The notes under the pieces: generated by a model
Seen by the model: only the letters and a program-made list of their open reading frames with translations
Told to the model about the DNA's origin: nothing
Databases searched by the model: none
Position numbers and translations under genes: made by a program
DNA from: Ornithodoros turicata
Lineage: Eukaryota; Arthropoda; Arachnida; Ixodida; Argasidae
DNA length: 64,000 nucleotides
Direction: 5' to 3'
Assembly (NCBI RefSeq): GCF_037126465.1
Contig: NC_088202.1
Span: 129,656,123 to 129,720,122, forward strand
Part shown: positions 35,239 to 46,556 of the stretch, in pieces
How the letters are laid out: each line of letters starts with the position of its first letter
Position numbering within the stretch: position 1 is the stretch's first letter

Positions 35239-35325
35239 ACAAACAACAACAACTTTATTTTGAGATGATGAATGGGGTGTTTCATCGCCAGGGGCGATAA
35301 TCTACCCCATTGCTGGTGTTGGTTC
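35239..35325 (-). repeat. (GTT)n-tailed repeat copy, inverted
   Basis: Reads AACAACAACAAC, GATGATGAATGGGGTGTTTC, CGCCAGGGGCGATAATC and TACCCCATTGC, the complement of the common tail. It lies in an intron of the pseudogene. Confidence 0.65.
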
Positions 35326-35337
35326 CTATATAATTCA

Positions 35338-35398
35338 CAACTTTCCTATGGTTGTGCGAAAGTATACAACATCCTTTCGCACAACCATAGGAAAGTTG
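35338..35398. repeat. Perfect inverted repeat, 25-bp arms
   Basis: Arms 35338-35362 and 35374-35398 are exact reverse complements with an 11-nt spacer (TATACAACATC). It would form a strong hairpin in the pseudogene's pre-RNA, or may be an artefact of insertion or repair. Confidence 0.9.
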
Positions 35399-36144
35399 CA
35401 GAACGTTGTGTGATGTCTGTGAGAAACTATAAAGCTAGAGAGTTATTCGTATCATAAGGTAGCCTGAAGGAGGGAAGCTCCTTCAGTGCATCGTACACAA
35501 CCAAGCTTTCGGAACTATCGGAATTGTTGGCATTGGAGCATCTGGGCAGAGGTCTTGATGTCAAGACAGCTGCCCAAGAACTTGAGTCAAGAAGAGAGTG
35601 GGGTGGAATGAAATCAGGATCCATATAGGCATAAAGGCACAAAACAGTAGGCCAGATACTCTTATGACCTCTTTTGGAATGGACAACCGCAGACATGGCA
35701 AATGGGATTGTCATATTGTCTGGGACTTAGGTGCTTGTTCCGCGCCACGGACCCACGCAATGAGCCACAGTGACAATGTGGCGTGATGTAACGAGTGCTC
35801 CTTCGCATGGTGCCGAATTGACACCTCCAGTGTTAACGTAAATGGCTGCCTGCAGATAAAAAAAAAATATGTAAGGAAATTGAGTTAGACTATCCCAGAA
35901 TACTTCGACTTTCCCGCTTTCGAGTCCCAAGGACGAGTCTAGTGGGGAGCTACAGTATCATGTACCTACCATCCATGGCCAAGATCCAGGGTCAGACTCG
36001 CGTCCTCCTACGATACGGCCCCCCGTGACATTGCTCTTGCCGCAGTCTGGAGTGAAGAAAATGAGTTCGAATTCCCCCAAATCCTGCCTCTGTTTCGAGT
36101 CCCAAGGACGAGTCTAGCGAGGAGCTACAATACCATGTGCTTAC

Positions 36145-36221
36145 CATCCATGGCGAAGATCGAGGATCATACTCTCGAGGTCCTACGATAATGCTATCCC
36201 GGAAACTGCTTTCGCCGCAGT
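36145..36221 (-). pseudogene. Extra tandem copy of the protease activation exon
   Basis: 77 bp, bounded by CTCCAG and GTAAGC, translate as CGESSFRDSIIVGPREYDP, against CGKSNVTGGRIVGGRESDP in the neighbouring copy 175 bp away. The Arg of the R-IVGG cleavage site is Ser and one Gly of IVGG is Pro. The intron flanks GAGTCCCAAGGACGAGTCTAG are shared by both copies. The block is single in the intact paralog. Confidence 0.8.
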
Positions 36222-37651
36222 CTGGAGGTGCAAGAAAGGAGTTACTGACAGTTTTAGGATACTGGTGCCAGTCATTTTTTTAAGCCTATGTCTAATTTTC
36301 CAGATTGGTTACATGATCATAAATGCGATGATCGCTTAACGTTGTCGAAAACTTAGCTCAGACAGACTTTGATCTTGGGTTTGTCTCTACGACAAGGCCA
36401 GGTCACAGCCACTGTTTGTTAACCACGGAAGGTTGCTGGAACTTGCCTGTAAGGCTAACTTGCAAGAACGGTAAGCTCTTGATCCAGTATTTCTAGTTTT
36501 GAAATTATCCTGCTTCGCCCGATTTAGACACACAGTTGGAGTCCATCCAGAATTCGTTGCACATTTCTTTCGACTAGAACTGCACACTAAAGCCTATAGT
36601 ACGGTGAAGCTGAAGGCAGACGCAAGCACAAACTAACTATATCTATTGGGTAGTTCCGTGTCGAATCTTTGTACGTATCCCCAATTTAAAAAGTAACGGA
36701 GTATAGAGCACTAAATACCCATTCTTGAAAAGCGTTTAAGATAGAGCATTAAATACTTTTAAAATAACTCGTTGCGTTTAAGCCCCTTTGACGCCGCAGT
36801 TGGAATTCGCTATGAAAGAAATACGAAGAGCGTGAAGTTGAAAATGGCACTACCAAAGAGCTTTATTAGCTCTTAGCTTTACAAAATTACTCTCCGATAA
36901 CCTGCCCCGATATCTTTAAAAAGTAATTGCTCCCAATAGTGAACAGGGAGCTCTGCAGACCTGAACGGGGGGGGGGGGGGAACGTTCACCGTTCACCTGC
37001 ATAACCTTGAGGACAACACAGCGCCCCATGAGCATGACCCAAACCCGAGGAGCTTCAGGCTACTCCTTCCGAAGGGAGACGCTGAAGCGTATGTACAGCA
37101 CCTCCGTGTAGAAGTTCTACAAAAAAGTATTTAAGTTCGGTTACTAAATACTGAACTTTGAAAGTATTTGCAAGACACCAAGTTACTCGCTAAAGTATTT
37201 AAGACAGGTAACTTAAATACTTTACTCAAGTTGCTGTACAAGTCTGCTCCCAGGCTCCTGTGTGTTCTGTACGACCGGGAATAATAATAATAGCAATAAC
37301 CATTTAATTTCATAAATGAGCCAATTTTGTATTAGAGAGCCGTTGAAGAATCAGGAAGTGATGGATGTAAAAAGAATGATTTTAGATACTTATACACAAT
37401 ACATACCTGCGGGAAGGAACTTTGAATAGCCAGCAATTCGTGGCCCTTCTCTAACGGTTTGACTCGGAGGCTGCAGCACTGTTAGAAGAAAAGGTATAAA
37501 TAACGTACAATAATGGGCCCTCGTACCTTTTTTAATACCTTCTTCTGCAAATCGATACCTTTGGAGGGAGGGTAAGAAGAGGGGAACTGTGCAAACCCAA
37601 TGAGGAGCCCGTCCGCACGATCCGCTAGGGGCGGTACTCATCGGCCCGCGA

Positions 37652-38559
37652 CAGAGCCGTATATTAAAAGGGAGTCTGGCCATGGGGAGGAGTCACCAAA
37701 TGAGCCTCGACCTGTCAGTCGAGTCTCTTACCGTCGTATAAGTCTCTTACGTATAGTCGAGTCTATTACTGGGTCATGCCTATACCTGAAGCTCCACCCA
37801 CTTTTTCAGCTTTCCGACCAATGGAGTCTTAGAATATGGGGCGCTATCAATCAGCCTATCCTCACTATTTGTCCCCGTATCCAACATGGACAGCGCCATT
37901 TTGGGTGGCAATTGGATTGGATGGGATTGAAATGGATACCTCTCGCAATCTGCAAAACTAGTGGATTTTTGCTGCAAATATGATGAACGCCACCTAGGGA
38001 GCGTAAGGCACGTCGGGAATCGTCGTCTGCTTCCGTCGTTGTACCGCTGCCCGCAGAACCACCGGCTGGGACACATTCTGTCGTCGGTATGATTTTTAAA
38101 CTAATCTACATGAATGGCTTGAATATAAAAGGCAAGAATGTTTATATCCATGAAATCCAGCAATTAAATATAAGATTGTACAGGACAGTGCCGTTTTCGT
38201 TACGATTTCGTTGTGATCGCCGCGATCGCAGTGTTCACTAGGCCTAACACCGGCGACAACACGCATTCTTTTCGGTTAGATATCAATGGATGAGCGTAAG
38301 TTGAAACGGATTTCCGAGAAATGTATATGAGGATGTGCATTTGCAGCGTAAAATCAGAGTAGTCTGTGAAAATTTTTCGTCACCAAATCCCCGCTTCACT
38401 GTGTTTGTTTTTGTCGCCATTTTGGGTGGCAGTATGATGTCATGGCGACCCCCTTGGTAAAACGCAAACCAATCAGAGGAGCGAAACTGTGATTGACAGG
38501 TCGAGCCTCTTTTTGTGACTCCTCCCAATGGCCAGACTCCCTTTTAATATACGGCTCTG
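37652..38559. mobile_element. Terminal-inverted-repeat element, 908 bp
   Basis: Ends CAGAGCCGTATATTAAAAGG and the complement CCTTTTAATATACGGCTCTG, with arms about 45-70 bp long (GGAGTCTGGCCATGGGGAGG against CCTCCCAATGGCCAGACTCC). It lies in the intron between the signal and clip exons of the pseudogene. No target duplication is seen. A CGCCATTTTGGGTGGCA motif recurs inside at about 37896 and 38414. Confidence 0.75.
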
Positions 38560-38659
38560 GTACTTAGCATACGACAGCGCTGGGAAGGTAAGTTCGGTCA
38601 TGGGCAAGACACATAATCTGAACCTTCATTTATACATTTGGCTTAGCAGTGTTGATTTG

Positions 38660-39085
38660 TTAAATTTACTTTTAGGTTTGCATAACTCGCCAGGAAAAAA
38701 AATGTATGTCGTATATCGCATAAAACAGCACCTCACTTTTAGGTTGGCATAACTCGCCAGGAAAAAATTTATGTCGTATGCACGACCTACTACATTATAG
38801 CGACCATGTCATACGGACCCCTTCCCGGCGCCGAATTTGGAGGCTAGCGGCGGCGCTACTCATCGGCCCGGTTATTGCTTCCTCAATTTCTACAGTACTC
38901 TGTACTTTAGCTTACCTTAGTATTTTTGTACAGGCGGTGGATTTCCAACGAGAGATGTTTCCTTCTAAAGCAGCACCTCACTTTTAGGTTGGCATAACTT
39001 GCCAGGAAAAAATATATGTCGTTTGTCGCATAAAACAGCACCTCACTTTTAGGTTGGCATAACTCTCCAGGAAAAAAATATATGT
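38660..39085 (+). repeat. Iterated GGTTGGCATAACTCGCCAGG repeat
   Basis: The module CACTTTTAGGTTGGCATAAC, TCGCCAGGAAAAAA, TATGTCG recurs at about 38675, 38731, 38978 and 39035. This is a short-period repeat in the pseudogene's first intron interval, not shared by the right block. Confidence 0.7.
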
Positions 39086-39652
39086 CGATTGTCGCATAAT
39101 GCAACACCCCTCGCTCGTTGCCATACTACGGCGATTTGTATTCAGAGTTGCATTGTATTCAAAGGTTTGTTATCTGTCGGTGCTACAAGCACGTTTACTC
39201 TACGTGTATCTGCACCACTGCAACCGCAGAGGTTACACAAGGGGCGGGAGGGAGTGATTCTCTTGCCCTCATGAACATTACCTAGCAGATAGAGAGCCAC
39301 CTATTCGCCAGATTACGACAAGGACAAAAAGTAAATACATACATAAATTAATAACAAGTACGATGACAAATACGTACACTGCCTTTTGTCAAGTTTGCTT
39401 CCATGCACAAGGCAAAGACCGGTCAGGAGAGCGAGGATGGGAGACATGTCGTTTATACCACCTGCAACAGTAAGGTGCTTCTCTTAATCGTAGATTGACG
39501 CGCGAGAATACGTGTGCACCTGTATCGATAGGGCAAGTGCTTTAGGGCCGCTCCACCAGTTACACGAATGAGAACGAAGATTCCTTTCTAACCCGTTTTG
39601 AACGTTGACGTTGGGTTATGCAAGGGGAATCGTCGTCAGAGGAAAATCGACG

Positions 39653-39705
39653 CTTTCTTACGAGTCACGTAGGTGAACACGTACCGAGGACAAAATTAAA
39701 CAACA
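39653..39705 (-). promoter_or_regulatory. 53-bp block conserved upstream of both protease loci (left)
   Basis: Identical over 53 bp to 61474-61526, although the surrounding sequence and even the exons have diverged. On the gene strand it contains CCTCG|GTACGTG, a possible donor of an untranslated first exon. The ATG exon has a conserved GTTGCAG acceptor 14 nt upstream of the start codon. It may be 5' UTR plus core promoter. Confidence 0.5.
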
Positions 39706-40186
39706 GAGATGGGTAGCCCTCGAAATATGTCTGGTTGTGTAATCGTTGGCAACGAGGGAATTCCCAGTTTGAGGGAGTCTATCGATCACTATGAGTGATA
39801 CGTGGACCATGTATTTTGGATGCCCTTGCTGTCCGTGCGCGTACTCCGTATGACGTGGCGAACAACGGAGAGGTCTTGGTATTTGTGACAGGACTGAAAG
39901 GTCTTCTATCGAGCAACAATGAAGCTGTTGACGAATAGGTGTGGGTAACCTCTAATTGGGTGGTCACCCAATAAGAGGAGTGTTCCTCGGAAAACATAGA
40001 CCCTGGTAGACACGTCAGGAACTGCGCATGACACGCAAGAAATTTGCCGTAAAATTAATGTAATAATAATAAAACACAAACAATAATAATCTTTATTTTC
40101 GCAACTGGCACACAAACGTTCTACGGTCCCGCCTTAGCCTAAGGGCTTGTTCCAAACCAAATAAATGCAAAACTCAACTTTAGCTA

Positions 40187-41182
40187 CACACTAAAATTTT
40201 TTACACCCTTTTTGTTATCAGTTCGGTGTGTCATATCGCACACCCCTTTTGAGTGTAGCAGCTACACCCACCTAGGTGGGTGTAATGAAATACACCCACC
40301 TCTCAGGGTGTATTTCACAACACCTTCAAACTTTTACACTTAAAAGGGTGTGAGCTATGGTATACCCCACATTACCTCTGAAAGGGCGTAACATCTACTT
40401 AGCGGGTGTGCGGCTTGTTGGGCTACACTGGTAATTGGACGTTACTCTGACTGGTATAATTTTTGGTGTAAATCAACACCCTTAAGCATTGGCGCAACGT
40501 GTACAGCTTTGTTTCCATAGTAGTGTATCATGCATATCAGCCAAAGTAAATGCATAACATTGTGTTCTCCTCCCCATATAGCAATTCCAAACTGGTGCCA
40601 TATTGGGCCTATATACGGTCTAATATACGGATAAGGATATACGCGCTTAAATTTAGAGAGAGATTTGAAACATCACATAAATGGATTACGAACCAAATGC
40701 TTACTCAGAAAGGCGTTTCATTTCTAAGAGAAAACAAATACTATATACACTGCCTGTCTTGCGAGCGTCTGGAAATTCGATAGCCCTGCTCGCATTCCAG
40801 TCAAAACGAAGGGTGAGGTGTCTAAGTTTCATTTGATTATATACGCAAAAAGACACTGAAGTGAGGAATTGCTTGGTGTATCAACTCACCACCAAGGTAA
40901 CGTTTGTGTTTCTTACTGGTTTTGGTATGAGTGAAAGTTGAGACTCAGTGCACACGCCATTCATATTCCACGACAATGTCAACATTTTACAATAAGGCAA
41001 AACACCCTTAAATTATTGCACCCTTACTACACCCTTAACACACCAATGTACATGTGCACCCAATTCACACCCACCTATGAGAGGATCAGCCTCGAAGGAG
41101 TGTAATATGGGTGTCATCTGGGTGTATATTGCAAAATACACCCCTCTTACACTAACATAGGTGTAAAAAAAAAATTAGTGTG
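40187..41182. mobile_element. TA-target MITE with an empty-site paralog, 996 bp
   Basis: Ends CACACTAAAATTTTTTACACC and the near complement GGTGT..TTAGTGTG, flanked by TA on both sides (40185-40186, 41183-41184). The right block reads AGCTACTCTAACG at the same point with a single TA, an empty site. The interior is built from GGGTGTA/TACACCC iterations. No transposase. Related TACACC-rich segments are at 44360-44580 and 49066-49310. Confidence 0.85.
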
Positions 41183-41240
41183 TACTCTAATGCCCAACGT
41201 TAATCACAAATGTGGTTGTTACTGTGCCGTAGAATGCGTT

Positions 41241-42730
41241 CAATGTTACGTTCGGACCTTGGGTGGACACATGTTTCAATTCATAACACATCCCTTTAAA
41301 GGGACGATCGCATTGGGAAACGTGTTCATGAGACCGAATCGGCAATGTTCGGCAATGCTTCACAGCCTAGTTGGCCAAGTTTATCTTCCAAAAACAGCTT
41401 ACATAATAAGTAAACTAGTCTTAAAGATTCGCACTCTCTCTCCAACTAAGGAATGCACTCGTCATATGCGAATGCAACTCGTCATATGCGACCAAGCGTC
41501 ATCGGCATCAATTCAGAATCTGTTTTGAACTTGGAAACGTCTGTTTGCGTGTTCGCGTCTAAGACGCAGTCTGGTAAATTAAATGGCAGTAATAGACGGT
41601 ATGCAAAATAGCCAAACCAATCGGCACTGCCACCAACGGACCGCCATTATACGGAGAAAGCCTGTGTGCCATCCAAAGCCGCGTCCAAATCCAGCTCCCC
41701 TTGCTGCTCCTGCTGCTTCATCCGATTTGCTCCTCGCGTTGTACTTCTGCGTTGATGGTAGCATGCCAAAACCTCACTTCCTCTGTTCTGGCGGCAACGA
41801 GAACTGGACGACAAATTTCTCATCGGTCCCGTCAGTAAGCAAGGAGGCGATACGGGACAGGCAGTTGCAGAAGTCACATAATTTCGCCGCAGAGTCATAC
41901 GTGGATTGCATTATTATTACATCATAACTCATTGCAGTTCTGCTCCTACATTTGATTCATATCTGCAAACCATTACGCGCAAGTTAAAATTATCCCTGCA
42001 TTTTCTTAGCAGTTCAACGATTGCTGTGCCTTTACTCCCCGTTGCAGCAGCAAGGAGACCGCTCTTTTCTTTTTGGCTAAGCCTTCTTCAAGCGTCATAG
42101 ACTGTGCTTGCAGCGTAATTTACAATGGTGGCGACGTCGCGTCCAAGATAGCATTGCACGAAAACGTAGTTCTTCTATACGTTTTTGCGAAGGCCTGTAG
42201 TTTACTCGTGCATAATCCCGCAGACGATGGCCCGTGCATGCTTCCTGTGTACAGTATGAGCAAGTACAGGATAACGTATGAAAGCATCGTAAACTTCATG
42301 TCTAGGGCCCGGGACTTTAAGAACGAAAATCTTCAAAGATATGCATGCAGATATGCGTTGAGAAACGTCTAAATCTGCGCAAAACATCCGGAAATATTAT
42401 GACGCTACGAATGTTGCTACGGTGGGTTTTACGTACACCTTGGATCTGTATAAACATTCAAATTGTCTAAAAAGCGTTCTACAAAGAAAAATGCATTATT
42501 CCTTATTGGCAGTTGGAACGTACCTTCACGCGTGCACACTCATGTCTTCCTCGTTCATAGTCGCAGTATGCCACTATAGCGTACTCGGGTTTTAAAAGGT
42601 GCACTCACACACACACACACACACTTAAAAATGAACTTCACCGCATAGCAAGCTTCTAGCTCATCACAAGCTCATCAGAGACTTTCAGCTCTTCAGGTTG
42701 CGAACAAGAAGCGCTTTCACCAAATCGTAA
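41241..42730. other. Gene-free stretch with a (CA)n microsatellite
   Basis: No supported gene. A (CA)n tract lies at 42604-42625. Short frames such as 41583-41927 are unsupported. Confidence 0.4.
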
Positions 42731-42734
42731 TTAT

Positions 42735-43060
42735 TCAAGATTGGCTCTCTAGACAACGCAAACTACATACACTGTCAGCAAATTGAAACTATCGAATACA
42801 TCCTACTGCATTGCTGTGCATATGCTGCGGTGCGGGAGAAATACCTTGGCCAAGAATTGTACGCTGGATGGTGTCCTACATCCCAGAGGCTCTTTCACGG
42901 AAAGACACTCCAAAATTCGCAGCCTCGTCTGCTTTCTCTATAGGAATCTGGCCTCGCTCAAGGGCTATGAGTACTGCTCGGACTTCTCATCAACTATGGC
43001 AGTGACTGCCCTATAGATCGTAACCTTCGGCCGTCATCATTCCTTCATCTGTTATCACAT
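42735..43060 (+). pseudogene. I-type LINE C-terminal fragment
   Basis: The translation IHCQQIETIEYILLHCCAYA, then VREKYLGQ, matches the cysteine/His cluster that follows RNase H in I/R1-type ORF2 proteins (C..ETIEH.L..C.AY). Stops follow, and the 3' end at about 43036-43075 carries CATCATTCCTTCATC and CATCTCATCTCATCC. Confidence 0.6.
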
Positions 43061-43449
43061 CATCTCATCTCATCCTGGCTACAGTCGTGACGCAGCCCAC
43101 ATTCGTGAGGCCAACAAGATTTTTAAGATTGTACAAATGCATTTTTATCATGGGACGATTAAAAAACTTACTGTCTTGCCAGTAGAGAAAGCCATGTGCC
43201 GGAAAACTCTGCGCTATGTCGCTGGATGTTACTTCGGTGAATTATCTAGGTACCTATATAGCTCATCTACCCCATGAGCAGACAGCTCTTCGTTGTGCTC
43301 TTCGTTGCTTTCGAGAATGGCGCTCACGGACAGCAATACTTTGATTTCCTTATTTTATGAAGAGCAACTTTAACTCGCTGACTACTTGTCGCACGTTGTA
43401 TTTTCAGAAATTTGCTCCGCCGAAATATGCAATTATATGACACGCAATG

Positions 43450-44062
43450 CATTATAAGTTTGTGACCTTATAATGTGTAATGTGCGGAGAAACGTTAGAA
43501 CAACCGCTAGAACCAATTCAAAAAGCATTAGAGTCAGTTCAAAACAGGGCGATGCGCTTCATCACATCCAACTATTCTAGAGACGCAAGCGTTTCAAGTA
43601 TAAAAAATAACCTTGACGTTGATCTTCTCTCGTCAAGTCGGTTGATAGCTAGGTTGTGCCTCTTCCATAAAATTTATCACAACACAAACGCCCGCGATCG
43701 TCTCCTAGTCCCTGCTAACTACATTTCATCTCGTCTGGACCACATCCATAAGATTAAGCAACCCCATTGTAATACCCGCTTCCTTTCTAAAATTATTCTT
43801 TCCTAAAACAATTAGTGATTGGAATCTTCTGCCTGAACATGTTGCTTGTACGCACGACCCTGCTGGTCTTAAGGCTGCCCTCCTCCAATCCACGGCTTGA
43901 GATTCATCATGTTCTTCCCATGGCACACCTGGTCTTCTTCCCTTATCAACTTGATATTTCATTTTTCACTTTTTGTAATACTTTTCTTATGTGCTTCTCA
44001 CCACTCCTTTATGTAATACCCCACGGGGGTCTTTAACGTATTCAAATAAATAAATAAAGTAT
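43450..44062 (+). mobile_element. L2/CR1-type LINE 3' fragment
   Basis: The 108-codon frame at 43480-43806 reads LEPIQKALESVQNRAMRFIT, then RLIARLCLFHKIYHN and NYISSRLDHIHKIKQ, the end of a CR1/L2-type reverse transcriptase ORF. After a frameshift near 43800 it continues WNLLPEHVACTHDPAGLKAA. The 3' end has ACCCCACGGGGGTC and an AATAAATAAATAAA tail. It is 5'-truncated, as is usual for LINE copies. Confidence 0.75.
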
Positions 44063-45324
44063 GCATTTTGCGTGAACTCCCGAACCCTATTCATGACCAC
44101 TGAATTCTATAAGGGAACGTCAACTAAGAGATGCATCAAACGTAAACTGCAATTGCATAATGGGAATAATTTGTCAATACACTAGTACATTGCGTGTTCA
44201 CTAGGAAACCTAAAAAAAGTCATTTCGTAAATAAACTTAGCGCAATCAAGATGTGCAAGGTGTGCGCGTTGAATTTTTAGATTGTGTTCGCAACACTGTA
44301 CACAGTATTTTTTTTGTTCTTTTCACGTATTGAATCTGAATAACAAACATATTTGTCGTGCAAGTTTCACGTTACATGGGTGTTTCTTTGTATTCTACAG
44401 AAAACACTATTGCAGTGGTGTATACTAAATGCAGGGCACTCTTTCCGCTGGGTGTTTTGCGAGCACTTTGTCAACGCTGTTATTACACGCTTCGGTTGAG
44501 CCTGCACCGTAAAAATGTGGTGTTTATTTATAAAAACACCCCTTTTACACGCCGAACGGTGTAAACAAATTACGATGTAAATGCCAAACGCTCCGCAAGT
44601 TGAGGTTTAATCTATGTAAAACTAGATCAATATATGGCCAACGAGGTAAATGCATCCGAACTCACCGGTATCAGTTAGTATACGGTCTGGGTACGTTATG
44701 GCCGATAACAGTCTCCGAAACGGACTGAATGACAGGAGTGGAGCGGCTTTAAATTTAAAATAATCTATAATGTTGCCATCGTTCTTCGACGTTCCAATTG
44801 GCGGAAAGAGCCTGAGGGAGGAGTTTCCGCGTGCCCTCCGAGAATTCCTGCGAGTGACGCCCGGTAACGGGTGAAGGGTCTTCGGAGGATGCTTTATAGG
44901 ACAGACGTCATGATTTCACATGCAGTGTCCAGAGTTCAGAGTGCAGTCCAGAAAAAAGACAGCAATTTTCCTTTCCTGCTATAAGTGAGTCAGCAGGGAA
45001 CCCTGGAGGCCTTCACGAAATCAAGCAGAGCATTGCACAGAGCACTGTAATGTTTTACCTTCGTATACTTGCAAATTATATACCTTACTTTTCCTAAGAC
45101 GCTACAAATCCTTTCCATGATGTACACGTCTACCTCACTTATTATACGCCTTAAATAGCTCGAAACTCGACTTTACATCTCATGCAGACCCGTCGGCATT
45201 GGGGCAGTGGGCCACAACCCAGGTGGGGAATTTCCCCATTCATCATCACCAGTATAGTTGTTGTTGTTGTATTGGAAAGTAAGCGAAAAGGAGCAAGGCT
45301 TACAATTTTTCCTCGGGATAAAAG
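44063..45324. other. Gene-free stretch
   Basis: Holds a TACACC-type repeat (44360-44580) and a (GTT)n-tailed repeat end (45192-45272). No gene seen. Confidence 0.4.
45192..45272 (+). repeat. (GTT)n-tailed repeat copy, diverged
   Basis: TTGGGGCAGTGGGCCACAAC, GGGGAATTTCCCCATTCATC and GTTGTTGTTGTTGTA. Confidence 0.5.
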
Positions 45325-46556
45325 CAGTTTTTGGAAGTAACTTGGTTAAAAGTAACTAGTTACTGGTAGAGTAACTAGTAATTGTAACTAATTACTTTCA
45401 GCTGTAACTAGTTACCTTTTTGCGGTAACTATAGTTACTTTCAGAATCGTAAGCTTTTTTTGTAATAATTTCGGAAAGCGTTTCAGCATTTTCTTTCACT
45501 ACACTGTAGCCGTATGTTATTCGTGACTCACACAACTGCCCGTGACTGTAAAAGAATGGCGGTGTGAAAAGGTGTGACACCTGACTACCTCACTACGCGA
45601 GGATATATTCGCAGTAGCTTCCACAGAAGTACTACGTTGGAACTCTAGCCTCGTAAAGGACTCAAATTGAAGTTGGTTTTAGTACTGCTACAATATAAAA
45701 CGTTACCATTACTCTGATGACAAGAAAACAGTTCTGTTGTATGCAATATGGAAGAAGCGTAGCGTTGTATAGTATCATGTGAAATCCGTCTAGTAAATCT
45801 CTCCCACACACAGAAGCGTTAATCCCGTCTAGCGTTGCAGTTCTGCGGCTGTTCAGCATTGGTAAGGATACTTTGGAATAAGGCGGGGCAGACCTACAGA
45901 GACAAACTTGAAGCAGCAGCTGTTGTGATGTGATGTGACAAAAAAAATAAAAAAAAAATAAAAAATAAAACAAAATGGGGATTTAAGTCACGACAAAGTC
46001 AGACTGGCTACCCCAGACCACTGAGCCGCAGTTAGTTGAAATAAATAAAAAAAAAAAAGGGGAGAAAACCCAGTAGTTGGGGGGCGGGAGAGAAACATCC
46101 CGAACTAGTGGGAACACTTGTCACAAACGAGGGACCAGAAAGTGTCACAAAATGTCAATCAGATGCGTTTCTTCAAGGAAACGTAGGAGCGCTTTCAATG
46201 CAGCCGCTTGATGATTGAATGGCTGAGGACCCAGGAGCTTTTTACAGCAGCTGTTGCTCCAGTATAATCTGCACAAGCAGTTCACATTGCACTAGTAACG
46301 GATTTAGAATAAAAGTTGAATAGACTTGAAAGAGACAAGAGAAAGAGAGAGAGATAGAGAGAAAAGAGGGAATAAAAGTTTTTGACCTGGAGTCCTTCTG
46401 TTTGCCATTTCCGAAAGTAACTGTAGAGTAACCAAGTTACTTGTAGCTGTAACTTATTCAGTTACTTTTTGTGCAGGGTAGCTGTACCTTAGTTACTTTG
46501 TTGGTGTATAGTAACTGTAACTCTGTTACTTTTTCAAGTAACTTTTCCCATGACTG
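45325..46556. mobile_element. hAT-type element with AGTAAC-rich ends, 1232 bp
   Basis: The 8-bp target duplication GATAAAAG is at 45317-45324 and 46557-46564. The ends are CAGTTTTTGGAAG and CCCATGACTG. Both subterminal regions are iterated GTAACTAGTTAC motifs. A SINE-like repeat (about 45945-46080) is nested inside. No transposase frame is present. Confidence 0.82.

Larger units (their letters stand above)
33349..39447 (-). pseudogene. Serine protease pseudogene, paralog of the intact gene at 54564-61154
   Basis: Remnant exons (minus): 39378-39447 signal peptide; 37407-37478 clip exon reduced from 336 to 72 bp; 36145-36221 and 35970-36046, two tandem copies of the activation exon; 35731-35849 catalytic His exon (VTVAHCV); 34769-35205 Asp exon (FKNDIAIL); 33756-33901; and 33349-33516, the last exon. 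Lesions seen against the paralog: the whole clip domain is missing. The donor after the His exon is CTAAGT, not GTAAGT. One base is gained at about 35137 (CAACCCCATCGATG), shifting the frame. 158 bp are inserted at 34877-35034. GWGD is GFIT. The acceptor before 33901 reads TTTTCCTC, not TTTTCAG. GDSGGP is IGTGSP, removing the catalytic Ser and its Asp. It cannot make an active protease. A regulatory RNA role is not excluded. Confidence 0.85.
32370..41240. repeat. Duplicated block, left copy
   Basis: Collinear with 53600-62930. Matching anchors include 32372 and 53605, all protease exons, the signal-peptide exons (39378-39447 and 61085-61154), a 53-bp identical block (39653-39705 and 61474-61526), and CGTAGAATGCGTTCA (41228 and about 62862). 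Different elements have inserted in each copy. Confidence 0.85.
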
